A stretch of 40,054 bases of DNA from Candidatus Dojkabacteria bacterium (GCA_016929645.1 JAFGIK010000105.1:1-40054), one strand, 5' to 3'; counted from the stretch's first letter, positions 10,606 through 20,470 are shown. Notes: generated by a model not told the origin, from the letters alone. Program-made: numbers and translations.

Positions 10606-13050
10606 TCAGCACCGACCAATTTTCCTACTTTGAATAAAGGTTCTTGGTGAATAACCACAGGTATTTTCCAATTGAATTAAGGCATTATAATCACCTCTTG
10701 CAGCTTGGTCTATCAAACTTGAACTGCAACCTTTACTTAGTAGCGAAGAAGATACAGAAGTCCCAGACATAGCACCCTCAATAGTATAAAAACAGTATGA
10801 GCCACCATTTCCAGAAACATGCTCAGCTCCCCATTCTGTGACATTTCGACGTTGTTCAGAACCCCAATTTGGCCAGGTTCCTGCATTTCGAATTTGAATG
10901 GTATGAGTCATCTCATGCCTAAACAATGCCGTAAGTACAGCGTCAGACGTGGCAGAAAGCTTTTCGACACGGCAATAAACAGTAGATCCGGCATTATAAC
11001 ACCATGCTCCACAGGAACAACTTGCACCTTGAGGGCCACAGATATATGAACAAGCCTGGCTACCACAATCTGAGCCATTACAATCAACAAGAGTCAAAGA
11101 TGTACCTACACCCATTTCTGACTGTACCTGGGCCCAAATTTCCTGAATCGAACCACTATATGTCCCACTGTACTGACCTCCACCAATATCTCCCTCATCA
11201 GCTCCAGATGACAAATCAAAATCAGTTAAGGGTGGATTGAGACTACGAAACATTGTAAAACCGGCATATTCTCCGTTAATAAATCCTAATCCCAAGGCAT
11301 CACTAATCCCAACCATACTAATCAAGAAGTATGCAAATCCACCCAAGAAGATAAGCGCAACAAACTCCAGGAATGGCTTCATTAATCTTTCCCAAACGAA
11401 CATACCAAGCCATAGTGCAATATCAACAGCAAATCCAATAACAAACCCAACTCCAGGTAAAACTGCATTTCCTAAAACTTGCGTTAGAACACTAATAAGT
11501 ACTTGTTTTAATGCCTCCTGTAAAGGCAAGCCGATAAGATGTTGAAAAGATCGACCCAAAATTTTTTCCAACCCTTTTATAATATATTTTGCCATCTCTT
11601 GCTTTACCTTCGCTACAGTTGCACCAAAACTTTTAGCCAAAAGACCACTAACGGCATTAAAGGCTTTATACATAAGTTGTTTGGGTGTTAGCCCAGCCAA
11701 ACCCAAAAGAGCCTTTTCTGCAGGAGATCCACTAGCAAACATCTGTGATATTCGAGCATATAATCTACCATCCCACACAAGACCTTTTACAAGATTGACT
11801 GGGTGTAAATAATGCCATGCTTCACCAAACTTACCCAAACGCGTACCATCGTTTTTCCATAAGGTATAACCAGCAAGACCAAACTTCTCGCTTTCGTCTT
11901 TATAATCTCTTTTCCACAACTTCAATCCGGAAGTCATTTTTTCAAAAGCATCAGTATCACCAACGAGAAGGAAACTTAAAAGCCTACCACCTGACATATC
12001 CTTCATCCAATTGAAAATATGCTGAGTTCCACCAACAAATTTTCCAAAAGAACCAAAAGCACCAAGTGGTCTACTAGAATCCGTATAAGAATTAAGAAAA
12101 CCGATCATCCTGTCTATTCCCCTAGCTTTGGAATGATCACCAGCTTTTTTAGCGTCATCTCTAATCAATTTCAATCGTTCAATTGTTGTTTGATAAGATC
12201 TTATACGTAATTTTCGCTCACCTGAATCCCAGCTAAAACCAAAGTCTTTCGTGTCAGCAGCTTTCCCCCAGATTGACTCAGATGTATCTTTTGCTACAGC
12301 AGCATTAAAACCATAAGCAACCAGTCCATTTTCAAGGGACTCTGAGCGTAATCTTTTTCTTTCTAAGTTTTGAGAAGAAGCATAACTGACATCAATATTT
12401 CCTGCTTCATATGAATTACCTATCTGTGTATGAAGATCTTGTTCTAAAGCTTTTATTTGTGCATCTGTCAATCCTTTTGAGGCTCCTATTTTTTTTGCAA
12501 TAATATAAGCCTGATTCTTAATCGCTGACTGCTGGGCAATATTGGCCTTAATTCCAGTCCTCTGCTGCCCAAGAATGGAAGAATCCATATTATAGGCAGA
12601 ATCTCCAATAGTTACAGCTTCTTCTGAGGAAAGTCCAATCATCTTGGCCCAAAGAGCGACTAAACCTGCATCCATCATGCGGGTACCGGCACCGATTAGT
12701 GCCATCTTTTTGTTATCGTTATAACGGGAGACCGCCTTAGCTATAGCTTTTCGCGGATTCATGAAGAAACTGCCAAAAGAAGCAGGACCTACCTGAACCT
12801 TCATTCCAGAAACCGGTTGTTGCAGAAACACCGACCCTATAGAATCAATCTCATCATTTACATTACCAAGCACTTTTTCAACTGGATATTTCAGAGCATT
12901 TGAGCCCATCTCTGCAATACCGCCAACAGCCCCAGTTAAAGGAGGCAGCTGGATGGGTTTACCTGGCTTATCTTTCTTTTTGGGGCTTTTCCTTGAAGCA
13001 AAGAAAAAGTCGAAAACTGTATCGTATGATGTTTGTTCTTTTTTCGGCAT
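10606..13050 (-). CDS. Large chimeric membrane protein with C-terminal Cys-rich metalloprotease-like (HEMTH) domain
   Basis: 814 aa; soluble N-terminal region, hydrophobic central region (~aa 500-590), C-term 'FRHEMTHTIQ...EWGAEHVSG' and Cys-rich 'DCNGSDCGSQACSYICGPQGASCSCGAWC'. Confidence 0.75.
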   Translation of the reverse strand: MPKKEQTSYDTVFDFFFASRKSPKKKDKPGKPIQLPPLTGAVGGIAEMGSNALKYPVEKVLGNVNDEIDSIGSVFLQQPVSGMKVQVGPASFGSFFMNPRKAIAKAVSRYNDNKKMALIGAGTRMMDAGLVALWAKMIGLSSEEAVTIGDSAYNMDSSILGQQRTGIKANIAQQSAIKNQAYIIAKKIGASKGLTDAQIKALEQDLHTQIGNSYEAGNIDVSYASSQNLERKRLRSESLENGLVAYGFNAAVAKDTSESIWGKAADTKDFGFSWDSGERKLRIRSYQTTIERLKLIRDDAKKAGDHSKARGIDRMIGFLNSYTDSSRPLGAFGSFGKFVGGTQHIFNWMKDMSGGRLLSFLLVGDTDAFEKMTSGLKLWKRDYKDESEKFGLAGYTLWKNDGTRLGKFGEAWHYLHPVNLVKGLVWDGRLYARISQMFASGSPAEKALLGLAGLTPKQLMYKAFNAVSGLLAKSFGATVAKVKQEMAKYIIKGLEKILGRSFQHLIGLPLQEALKQVLISVLTQVLGNAVLPGVGFVIGFAVDIALWLGMFVWERLMKPFLEFVALIFLGGFAYFLISMVGISDALGLGFINGEYAGFTMFRSLNPPLTDFDLSSGADEGDIGGGQYSGTYSGSIQEIWAQVQSEMGVGTSLTLVDCNGSDCGSQACSYICGPQGASCSCGAWCYNAGSTVYCRVEKLSATSDAVLTALFRHEMTHTIQIRNAGTWPNWGSEQRRNVTEWGAEHVSGNGGSYCFYTIEGAMSGTSVSSSLLSKGCSSSLIDQAARGDYNALIQLENTCGYSPRTFIQSRKIGRC

Positions 13051-13156
13051 ATCAAAAATTCATTAAATTTTCACAAAATGACAAGAAGACATTACAAGCC
13101 TTATAAAACTGCAAAATCGAATTTATAACAATCTTCCCACAATCCATCACAACTAG

Positions 13157-14620
13157 TTATCCCAATAATCCACCAATAACGGGAATCTGACTTGCAGCTT
13201 TTTTGGCATTTTCTGTTGCTGACATAATTCCTTTGTCTTCCTCAGCTTGTAAGAAGCTTTGTACAATTGCTGGAGCACCTGCGGCAAGAAAATAGGCAGC
13301 AATAACAAACACTCCTCTTATCTGAATCATTGATGGAGTTTGATATCCTCCACTCATAAAAACAAGTGGTGCTGTAGCTCCAGTTGTGATTGAACTATAG
13401 GCAATATATCGTCCAAGATTAATAATAAAGAACGCAACAGGAAATGTAAGAGCATTTGTTGCTACTCTTTTAAGCCAGTTGACAATACCACCAGAACCAC
13501 CAGGAAGCGAGCCAACAAGTATATAGATTGGACCGAGAATTAAATCAATAAAAAGCTTAAAGTATGTAGTTACCAATGTTCCATAGAGCCTTATCGCTGC
13601 ATATAAACAAACCAAAGCAAGAGCAAGGATTGCAAGATAAAAAATAACACCTGTAGGTAAAAATGTCTTTATAAATGTCAATGATAAAGAACCTACAGAA
13701 AACATACCACCCGCTGAAGGTTTATCAGGATTAGCAGCCTCAAAAGCATATCCCGCCATCCTGATCGGTCCTGTAAACCCAACAATTTCAAATCCAGGAA
13801 TTCTTGTAGCCAAGTTATTCTGCATATATACACCAATAATACCGGTAAGTAACCTTGCAATATCAATAATAAAGCCAACAATTGCAAAGCTAAATGTCAC
13901 AAGAATAAGACCTACAATTACACCTGGAATCGTATTTACAATGCTTACTGCAGTCTGACCATTGATTTTCTGCCTAAACATAATCATAAAACCAGCAGCA
14001 ATCAAGACTAGGACAAATGAAGCATAAGCAATATTTCTAAACATTTCCCAAACAGGCTCAAGACCGATATCATTTTTCAAAAACAGATAGCCATCTCCTT
14101 GAGCATAGACTACTTGATCTCCTGTCTGGTCATAGCCAGGAACCCATTGATTAGCTAAATGGTTTGGAAGATTGACTGCTGGAGGATCAACAAGCAAAGC
14201 GTAAACTTGATTATCAACAGTATTAACAAGCCCTTGTCTCAATACAACGGGATAATCAACTTCATCTGCACGAGCAGATGCACCTTGGTAAACATCAGTT
14301 CCGTACAAGGTTCTTATACCAATAGACATATCAGCAATCGTTTTATCGCCTTGAAGAACTTCAATATTTGAGTTTGAGTCACCATTTGAGACATAGGCAC
14401 CATCCTCTGATAACTGATATTGCTCAATAGAATCAATAGTAATTGTCTCTTCCTCCTGAGCGTTAGCAATAGAGAAATTCGAAAGAATAAGGAATTGACC
14501 AATAATAAAAGTTAATAATAGAGAAAATCTATCCCAGACAGGATTTGTTTTTTTGAAAATTGCAAAAAAAACTCTTTTACCTGATTCTTTAAAATAACTA
14601 AAAACCTTTGAAAGCAACAT
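13157..14620 (-). CDS. VirB6/TrbL-like polytopic membrane protein (putative type IV secretion-like component)
   Basis: 487 aa; exported N-terminal domain, then several TM segments including 'FRQKINGQTAVSIVNTIPGVIVGLILVTFSFAIVGFIIDIARLL'. Confidence 0.6.
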   Translation of the reverse strand: MLLSKVFSYFKESGKRVFFAIFKKTNPVWDRFSLLLTFIIGQFLILSNFSIANAQEEETITIDSIEQYQLSEDGAYVSNGDSNSNIEVLQGDKTIADMSIGIRTLYGTDVYQGASARADEVDYPVVLRQGLVNTVDNQVYALLVDPPAVNLPNHLANQWVPGYDQTGDQVVYAQGDGYLFLKNDIGLEPVWEMFRNIAYASFVLVLIAAGFMIMFRQKINGQTAVSIVNTIPGVIVGLILVTFSFAIVGFIIDIARLLTGIIGVYMQNNLATRIPGFEIVGFTGPIRMAGYAFEAANPDKPSAGGMFSVGSLSLTFIKTFLPTGVIFYLAILALALVCLYAAIRLYGTLVTTYFKLFIDLILGPIYILVGSLPGGSGGIVNWLKRVATNALTFPVAFFIINLGRYIAYSSITTGATAPLVFMSGGYQTPSMIQIRGVFVIAAYFLAAGAPAIVQSFLQAEEDKGIMSATENAKKAASQIPVIGGLLG

Positions 14621-14637
14621 GAAATTTAATTAAAAAT

Positions 14638-16095
14638 TTAAACAGATTGAGTCTGGTCTGCAAAATTAGAGTATACAAACTCTTCGTAATCTTCAAAATT
14701 ACAAAATCTATCTTTCTCCGGATTACACGGAGCAAGTTGACGGACAGTCATATTCCAGGAATCATACAGCGTATCTTTATATGTACAAACTGCTCCTACA
14801 TTGTCACCGCATAGTGAAACTTCACAATACGTACCAATAAAACGATCTTCATAATAGTAACCTCCAGGAATTGTACCGTCATTTTTGAAAGTACCCGGCT
14901 TACTTGATCCGGCAAGTATCATATCCGCATAAATATCAGCATTATCAGCACCTCCTTCGTTGCTGCCAATAGCATCAGTCACATCAAGAACAAGCATTGC
15001 ATCATGAACACAAGTCAGATTTTCAAAACATGTAGCCTCAGCTAATGTTCTTGAAAGATTAGCAAGCCAACCTTTTTCATTTTTAGTCTTTTCAAGACAT
15101 GAGACAAGACCGGGAACAATTCTTGCTGCAGCTGTACATGTTGTAGCCTCAGCATGGGCTTCAATATCATCTTCTGCATTAATAAACGAACCTTTTCCCA
15201 ATCTAGTGAATACTAAATCTCTTGTCGGATCAGGAGGAAAATACATTGCAAAAACTTTACGACCGGTCTCTTTTGTAGGAAGTACCGGGGAAGGACATCC
15301 TCCACTTGCACTAGGTGGAACTATTAACGGTGGATTTTTCTCACAAAAATCAGTACCAGCATTCTGAGCTTCCCCAACTCCAAGAGATGAATCATTGCTA
15401 ACGTTTGTTGATCCAGCACCGACTATCCTGACAATAAGCTGAATCAATGCAGCCTGCCAACCTGTTGTGACTACATCAGGTTGGCCTTTAGGAGCATAAG
15501 TATGTTCCATATAATAATATCTATCTCCATTAGTAGATGCCATTGCCCCATCAGCATCTTCCCTGTATTCTACAGGGCCAGTCTCACTTCCAAAGTATCT
15601 TGCTACATCGTAAGATTCACCTTCCCTAACATCAACTCTGGCATCGTCATCAATTTGCAAACCGTACCAACTTGCAGGATACGAAACCATAGTGACATTC
15701 ATCTTACACAGTTTGTTATAATTGAATATATCAACCCTAGAATCGGATACATTCTCTTCCACATTAGACTCATCACAATAAAAATTGCCTGTACTTGCAG
15801 GAATACCTCCACAAACTTCACTGAGATTGGAGGTCTTTGTCGCCCCAAGAACACTTACATTGCCAAGTATCTGACCAGAACTACTAGAGGCTCCACTTGT
15901 ATCAATTGGAGTCAAAGGAATACTTGATGATAAATATTCATAATACTCTTCACCTAAGAACGTAGAGCATTCTTCTACTGCAAAAACAGGTTTACTACTA
16001 AATAAAAAAACTACTGATACGACTAAGGTTGCACTTAGCGATTTCAACAAAAAACTACTAAAAATTGTTTGTGAGATTCTGAATTTCATTTGCAA
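14638..16095 (-). CDS. Secreted Cys-rich protein, unknown function
   Basis: N-term signal-like 'LSATLVVSVVFLFSSKPVFAVEEC', about 15 Cys in the mature part. ORF starts at a TTG; internal ATG at 16089 is the likelier start. Confidence 0.7.
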   Translation of the reverse strand: MQMKFRISQTIFSSFLLKSLSATLVVSVVFLFSSKPVFAVEECSTFLGEEYYEYLSSSIPLTPIDTSGASSSSGQILGNVSVLGATKTSNLSEVCGGIPASTGNFYCDESNVEENVSDSRVDIFNYNKLCKMNVTMVSYPASWYGLQIDDDARVDVREGESYDVARYFGSETGPVEYREDADGAMASTNGDRYYYMEHTYAPKGQPDVVTTGWQAALIQLIVRIVGAGSTNVSNDSSLGVGEAQNAGTDFCEKNPPLIVPPSASGGCPSPVLPTKETGRKVFAMYFPPDPTRDLVFTRLGKGSFINAEDDIEAHAEATTCTAAARIVPGLVSCLEKTKNEKGWLANLSRTLAEATCFENLTCVHDAMLVLDVTDAIGSNEGGADNADIYADMILAGSSKPGTFKNDGTIPGGYYYEDRFIGTYCEVSLCGDNVGAVCTYKDTLYDSWNMTVRQLAPCNPEKDRFCNFEDYEEFVYSNFADQTQSV

Positions 16096-16097
16096 GT

Positions 16098-16103
16098 ATT
16101 ATA
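16098..16103 (-). promoter_or_regulatory. -10 element TATAAT immediately upstream of the Cys-rich protein gene
   Basis: TATAAT on the minus strand 9 nt before the ATG at 16089. Confidence 0.4.
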
Positions 16104-16147
16104 CTGAAAAACAAAGAATAATGAAAATTTTAAGAAAAAAAAACGCA

Positions 16148-17212
16148 CTATAGAATTAACATGCTATCACCGTAGCTTAAAAAGCTATATTTTCGCTTAA
16201 TCGCAGAATTGTATACCTCATCTATAAGTTGTTTACCAGCAAAAGCACTGACAAGCATTATCAGACTTGACATAGGAGCATGAAAATTTGTAAGAAGTAC
16301 ATCCACTGCCTTAAACTTGTAGCCAGGGTAAATATAGATATTTGTATACCCGGAAAATGCCTTAATTTTATGATCCATATCTGCAACTGACTCAATAGCC
16401 CTGACAACTGTTGTACCAAAGGCCCATACACGATTTTTACAACTATTGACTGCAACTGCAGTCTCTTTTGGTATTTCTATGTATTCTTCATGGATTTTAA
16501 AATCTTCAACTTCTGTTGTATTCACAATAGCAAAAGTGCCCCACCCTACAACAAGATTTACATACACAATTTGAACACCCTTTGATTTGATTTTCTCTAA
16601 AAGTTCATTTGTAACATTAAGGCTTGCTGTAGGAGCTGCAACCGAGCCTTCCTGTTGACTAAAAACGGTGTTATATCTTACCTTATCAGATGGCTCATCT
16701 TTTCTATTAATGTATGCAGGTAACGGGACATGACCATATTTTTTAACAATTTCTTCAAAATTATCTGAGGTCAAAACAAAACCTGCTTGTCCTGGATTCC
16801 GCTCACTCACATCAATGGAAAAATCACCAATTATTAATCTATCTCCAATTCTTACATGCTTAGCACGACCAACTAATGCATACCAGGTTGAAGAAGATAA
16901 AGATGATCGAGCTAAATTTTGTCTCTCAGAGCAATTTGAATTAGAAGATGGAATTTTATTCAATAAAAGTACTTCAACTTTCCTACCAGTCCTCTCAACG
17001 ACAGGAAACAATCGAGCATTTATAACTTTTGTCTTATTTAAAATAAGAACATCTCCTGCTTCAAAATAATCAACAACATTGAAATACTTTTTATGCAAAA
17101 TTTTTCCGGTTTCTCTATCAAGCACAAGAAGATTTGACGTTCCTCTCTCTTTAACAGGATATTGTGCAATTAATTCTTTTGGCAAGTTGTAATCAAAATC
17201 TGAGACTTTCAT
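16148..17212 (-). CDS. queA: S-adenosylmethionine:tRNA ribosyltransferase-isomerase QueA
   Basis: 'MKVSDFDYNLPKELIAQYP', 'LNKTKVINARLFP', 'GSVAAPTASLNVT', 'FGTTVVRAIES', 'IYPGYKFKAVDVLLTNFHAPMSSLIMLVSAFAG'. ATG at 17212 preferred over the ORF start at 17248. Confidence 0.92.
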   Translation of the reverse strand: MKVSDFDYNLPKELIAQYPVKERGTSNLLVLDRETGKILHKKYFNVVDYFEAGDVLILNKTKVINARLFPVVERTGRKVEVLLLNKIPSSNSNCSERQNLARSSLSSSTWYALVGRAKHVRIGDRLIIGDFSIDVSERNPGQAGFVLTSDNFEEIVKKYGHVPLPAYINRKDEPSDKVRYNTVFSQQEGSVAAPTASLNVTNELLEKIKSKGVQIVYVNLVVGWGTFAIVNTTEVEDFKIHEEYIEIPKETAVAVNSCKNRVWAFGTTVVRAIESVADMDHKIKAFSGYTNIYIYPGYKFKAVDVLLTNFHAPMSSLIMLVSAFAGKQLIDEVYNSAIKRKYSFLSYGDSMLIL

Positions 17213-17355
17213 TAAAATTTCACTATTAATAAATCTAAAATAAAACAAATGAATTCATAAGCTATGCACTCTAGAGATCTCAATAAAACTTTCATTAAAT
17301 TGCGACTTATCAAATTTTCATTTAAAATTCAAGAAAACTTTGAAGATTATACTTA

Positions 17356-18288
17356 ATGAAAAAAATAAAAACAATTTTTATAGGAACATCTTTTGAAGCA
17401 GTTCCAAGTCTAGAACAACTTATCAAAAGTCCTAATTTTGAAATAACTGCAGTTGCAACTCAACCTGACAGACCAACAGGCAGAAAACAAATCATGACAG
17501 CAACCCCCGTTAAAGAGGTAGCACAAAAAAACAACATTAAAATTTACACACCTGAAAATAAACAGGAGATTTATCAAAAGATTATTGATGAACAAAGACC
17601 AGAATTAATGATTACAATAGCTTTTGGCGAAATTCTTCCTGGCTTTTTTTTGAAGTTTCCAAAGTATAAATGCCTAAATATTCATTATTCATTGCTCCCA
17701 CAACTTAGGGGTGCAGTTCCTGTTCAGATGGCAATTCTTCAAGGTATGAAAGAAACAGGAGTCACAATACAAGTAATGGAAAAAACCCTGGATACAGGCC
17801 CAATTATTGTACAAGAAAAAGTCGCTATAGAAACAAGAGAAACTACAATTTCACTCAAAGATAAACTCGTACCTATGGGTACTGAGCTACTTATGAAAAC
17901 CTTACCAGAATGGATCAAAGGCAACATTGACCTTCGAATGCAAGATAATAGCAAAGCAACATATTGTTACACAAAAGATATTGCAAAGGAAAATGCACAA
18001 ATAAAATGGGAAAACCAAACACCAGCTGAGATCGATCGAATGATTAGAGCATTTTTACCCTGGCCCGTTGCCTGGATGTTTACAGAAAATAACAAAAGAT
18101 TAAAAATTTTCCAAGCTCAAATTACAAAATTAATTCACAAAAAACGACCAGGAGAGTTGTTCCGATTTGAAAAAGATTCATTTGTCGCAACAAACGATCC
18201 AAACTTTGCTTTGAGGCTCGACGATATACAACAGGAAGGAAAAAATAGAATCAGCGGAAACTTATTTGCTCAAAGTCTCGCAAAATAA
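17356..18288 (+). CDS. fmt: Methionyl-tRNA formyltransferase
   Basis: 'IFIGTSFEAVPSLEQLI', 'NIHYSLLPQLRGAVPVQMAILQGMKETGVTIQVMEKTLDTGPII'. Confidence 0.95.
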   Translation: MKKIKTIFIGTSFEAVPSLEQLIKSPNFEITAVATQPDRPTGRKQIMTATPVKEVAQKNNIKIYTPENKQEIYQKIIDEQRPELMITIAFGEILPGFFLKFPKYKCLNIHYSLLPQLRGAVPVQMAILQGMKETGVTIQVMEKTLDTGPIIVQEKVAIETRETTISLKDKLVPMGTELLMKTLPEWIKGNIDLRMQDNSKATYCYTKDIAKENAQIKWENQTPAEIDRMIRAFLPWPVAWMFTENNKRLKIFQAQITKLIHKKRPGELFRFEKDSFVATNDPNFALRLDDIQQEGKNRISGNLFAQSLAK

Positions 18289-18361
18289 GAACAGCCAATA
18301 TGCACATAGAAGATAACTTATTTCGAAACATCCTCGATGAAAATCTCGTATTTAAGCCAAA

Positions 18362-18784
18362 CGACTAAGCAAATCATAAGCCGAATTCTGTTTAGATGAT
18401 CATCTATCTCATTCCGAAAATTCGGAAGTCCACAATCTGGCTGAGTTCTTCAAACAAAGTCAGATTTAGGATGCAGCGGTTAAACGCCTTGCTCAGAATG
18501 GGGGTTGCAACGCATCTATGCATTACTGCATAAACCGGTAGTCTCTTACACTACCTTTTCACCCTTACCAGATCGACTTTAAATCTTTGTAGAATATTTT
18601 CTCTCTCCACAAGAACTTAAAGTCAATCTGGCGGTATGTTTTCTGTTGCCCTTTTCTCCGAAAGATCACTCCCTCCCTGCTTCCACAGGCATTCCTCTCG
18701 AGTTGTCGAGATAACTATGAGTCCGGACTTTCCTCCTGCAAAAATATAAAAAATGTGCAGGCGATCATCTGATTTACTTAGTCG
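18362..18784 (-). ncRNA. rnpB: RNase P RNA (bacterial)
   Basis: Minus strand carries GGAGGAAAGTCCGGACTCATAG near the 5' end and CAGAATTCGGCTTATGA near the 3' end; ends pair as a 15-bp P1 (CGACUAAGUAAAUCA / UGAUUUGCUUAGUCG). Confidence 0.95.
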
Positions 18785-18790
18785 AGACAG

Positions 18791-18798
18791 ATTATATC
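18791..18798 (-). promoter_or_regulatory. -10 promoter (TGATATAAT-like) for rnpB
   Basis: TTTTGATATAATC on the minus strand; predicted start ~7 nt downstream matches the 5' end of the P1 helix. Confidence 0.6.
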
Positions 18799-18964
18799 AA
18801 AATCAATTAAAGCATAGAATCAATATTTCTAAATGAGAATTTATTAGCCATCTTGTTTTACTTTTACGCAACAATACAAAATATCTATTAACTCTATATT
18901 TCGTAGATAATAAATTTACCAATTTTAATAATTTTTTAATAATTACCTTCTAGAATGTTAGGCG

Positions 18965-20449
18965 ATGGGTAAATTTGTAAATGTAATTTCGGGCACAACT
19001 GTCGGGCTTCAAGCTCTAAAAGTAGATGTAGAGATAAATATTTCTCGTGGTCTGCCAGTGACCAGAATTGTTGGTTTACCGGACAAATCAATATCTGAGG
19101 CAAGAGAACGTGTAAAATCAGCAATAAAGAGCTGCGGATATAAGTATCCAAACAAACGTGTAACAATAAATCTAGCTCCGTCAGATCTGGCAAAAACAGG
19201 GTCACATTTCGATTTACCCATCGCGATAGGTATAATAATTGCTGAATATTTTCCATTTCCACAAGTACTTGATAAATTAAAAAAGACTATATTGATTGGT
19301 GAACTCGGCCTTGATGGTGAGATAAAGAAAACCCGAACTCTGCCAATTCTTTATAATCTTGTTAATTTCATAGATAATTCCAAAATGATTGCATCAGCCG
19401 ATGCAAAGACATTTCTTCCTGGAAGTAATTCCCTATTTGGAGCCAAAAGTATTAATGAGGTCATAGAACATCTAACAAAACAAAAGCCTCTCGTACAACT
19501 TTCCAGCCGAAAATTCATAATATCTAAAAACGATGATTACAGTTCAATAATTATTGACCAGAATATAAAAAGGACAATAGAAATAGTATGCGCAGGTCGA
19601 CATAACTTCCTAATGACAGGGCCACCAGGTGCAGGCAAGACAACAATTGCACATGCGATTGGAATTCTTCAACCATCACTGTCAAATACTGCACTGGAAG
19701 AACAATATAGGATCTACAGCCTAACGTCAGAACCATTTAGCACAAATAGACCATTTAGAACGCCACATAACACAATTAGCAGATCAAAACTTTTTGGTAA
19801 TTCAATAACTGGAACTCCAGGAGAGATTACTTTAGCTCATCAGGGGATTCTTTTCCTAGATGAACTTCCCTATTTCAAATATATTGATCTTATAGGTATA
19901 AATACAATAATAGATAAACATCAGACAACATTACTAACCAAGGGATATCATATTATGCTACCCGCAGATTTTCAGTTAATTGCGGCAATGAATCCGTGCA
20001 AATGCGGAAATCTTGGTTCAAGAGTAAACGAATGCACATGCACAGTTAGTGAATTGGCAAGTTATAGGAAAAGAATCCCGTCTTCCTTCACAGATAGGAT
20101 TCCCATTCAAACAATTGTAGATATTAGGCCAAAAGGGTCAGAAGTGACAGATATCGTTAATGCAGATGAATTAAAAGCTATGCAAAATAGAATCAACAAC
20201 ATTTACACCATACAAAAGGAAAGAAAATTTTGTAACAGTAATATTCCGACAGAAAAAATCGGAAATATTTGTACATTGACAACAAATGCCAATAGACTAC
20301 TTAAAACAGCAACAGTCAGATTAGAAATTAGCAATAGAACTATAATTCAACTTTTAAAAATTGCCAGAACTATTGCAGATATCGAAAATCATACTGATAT
20401 CACAGAGGATGATATCGCTGAAGCGATAACCTACAGAAATCTTAAGTAG
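18965..20449 (+). CDS. comM: YifB/ComM family Mg chelatase-like AAA ATPase
   Basis: 'VTRIVGLPDKSISEARERVKSAIKS', 'INLAPSDLAKTGSHFDLPIAIGI', Walker A 'MTGPPGAGKTT', Walker B 'GILFLDELPYF', 'AAMNPCKCG'. Confidence 0.95.
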   Translation: MGKFVNVISGTTVGLQALKVDVEINISRGLPVTRIVGLPDKSISEARERVKSAIKSCGYKYPNKRVTINLAPSDLAKTGSHFDLPIAIGIIIAEYFPFPQVLDKLKKTILIGELGLDGEIKKTRTLPILYNLVNFIDNSKMIASADAKTFLPGSNSLFGAKSINEVIEHLTKQKPLVQLSSRKFIISKNDDYSSIIIDQNIKRTIEIVCAGRHNFLMTGPPGAGKTTIAHAIGILQPSLSNTALEEQYRIYSLTSEPFSTNRPFRTPHNTISRSKLFGNSITGTPGEITLAHQGILFLDELPYFKYIDLIGINTIIDKHQTTLLTKGYHIMLPADFQLIAAMNPCKCGNLGSRVNECTCTVSELASYRKRIPSSFTDRIPIQTIVDIRPKGSEVTDIVNADELKAMQNRINNIYTIQKERKFCNSNIPTEKIGNICTLTTNANRLLKTATVRLEISNRTIIQLLKIARTIADIENHTDITEDDIAEAITYRNLK

Positions 20450-20470
20450 ATATTTGAAAACAAAAGAATT

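Noticed and set aside
15481-15927. 148-aa plus-strand ORF opposite the Cys-rich secreted protein gene.
   Set aside because: No domain signal; the minus-strand gene has a signal peptide and fits the operon.
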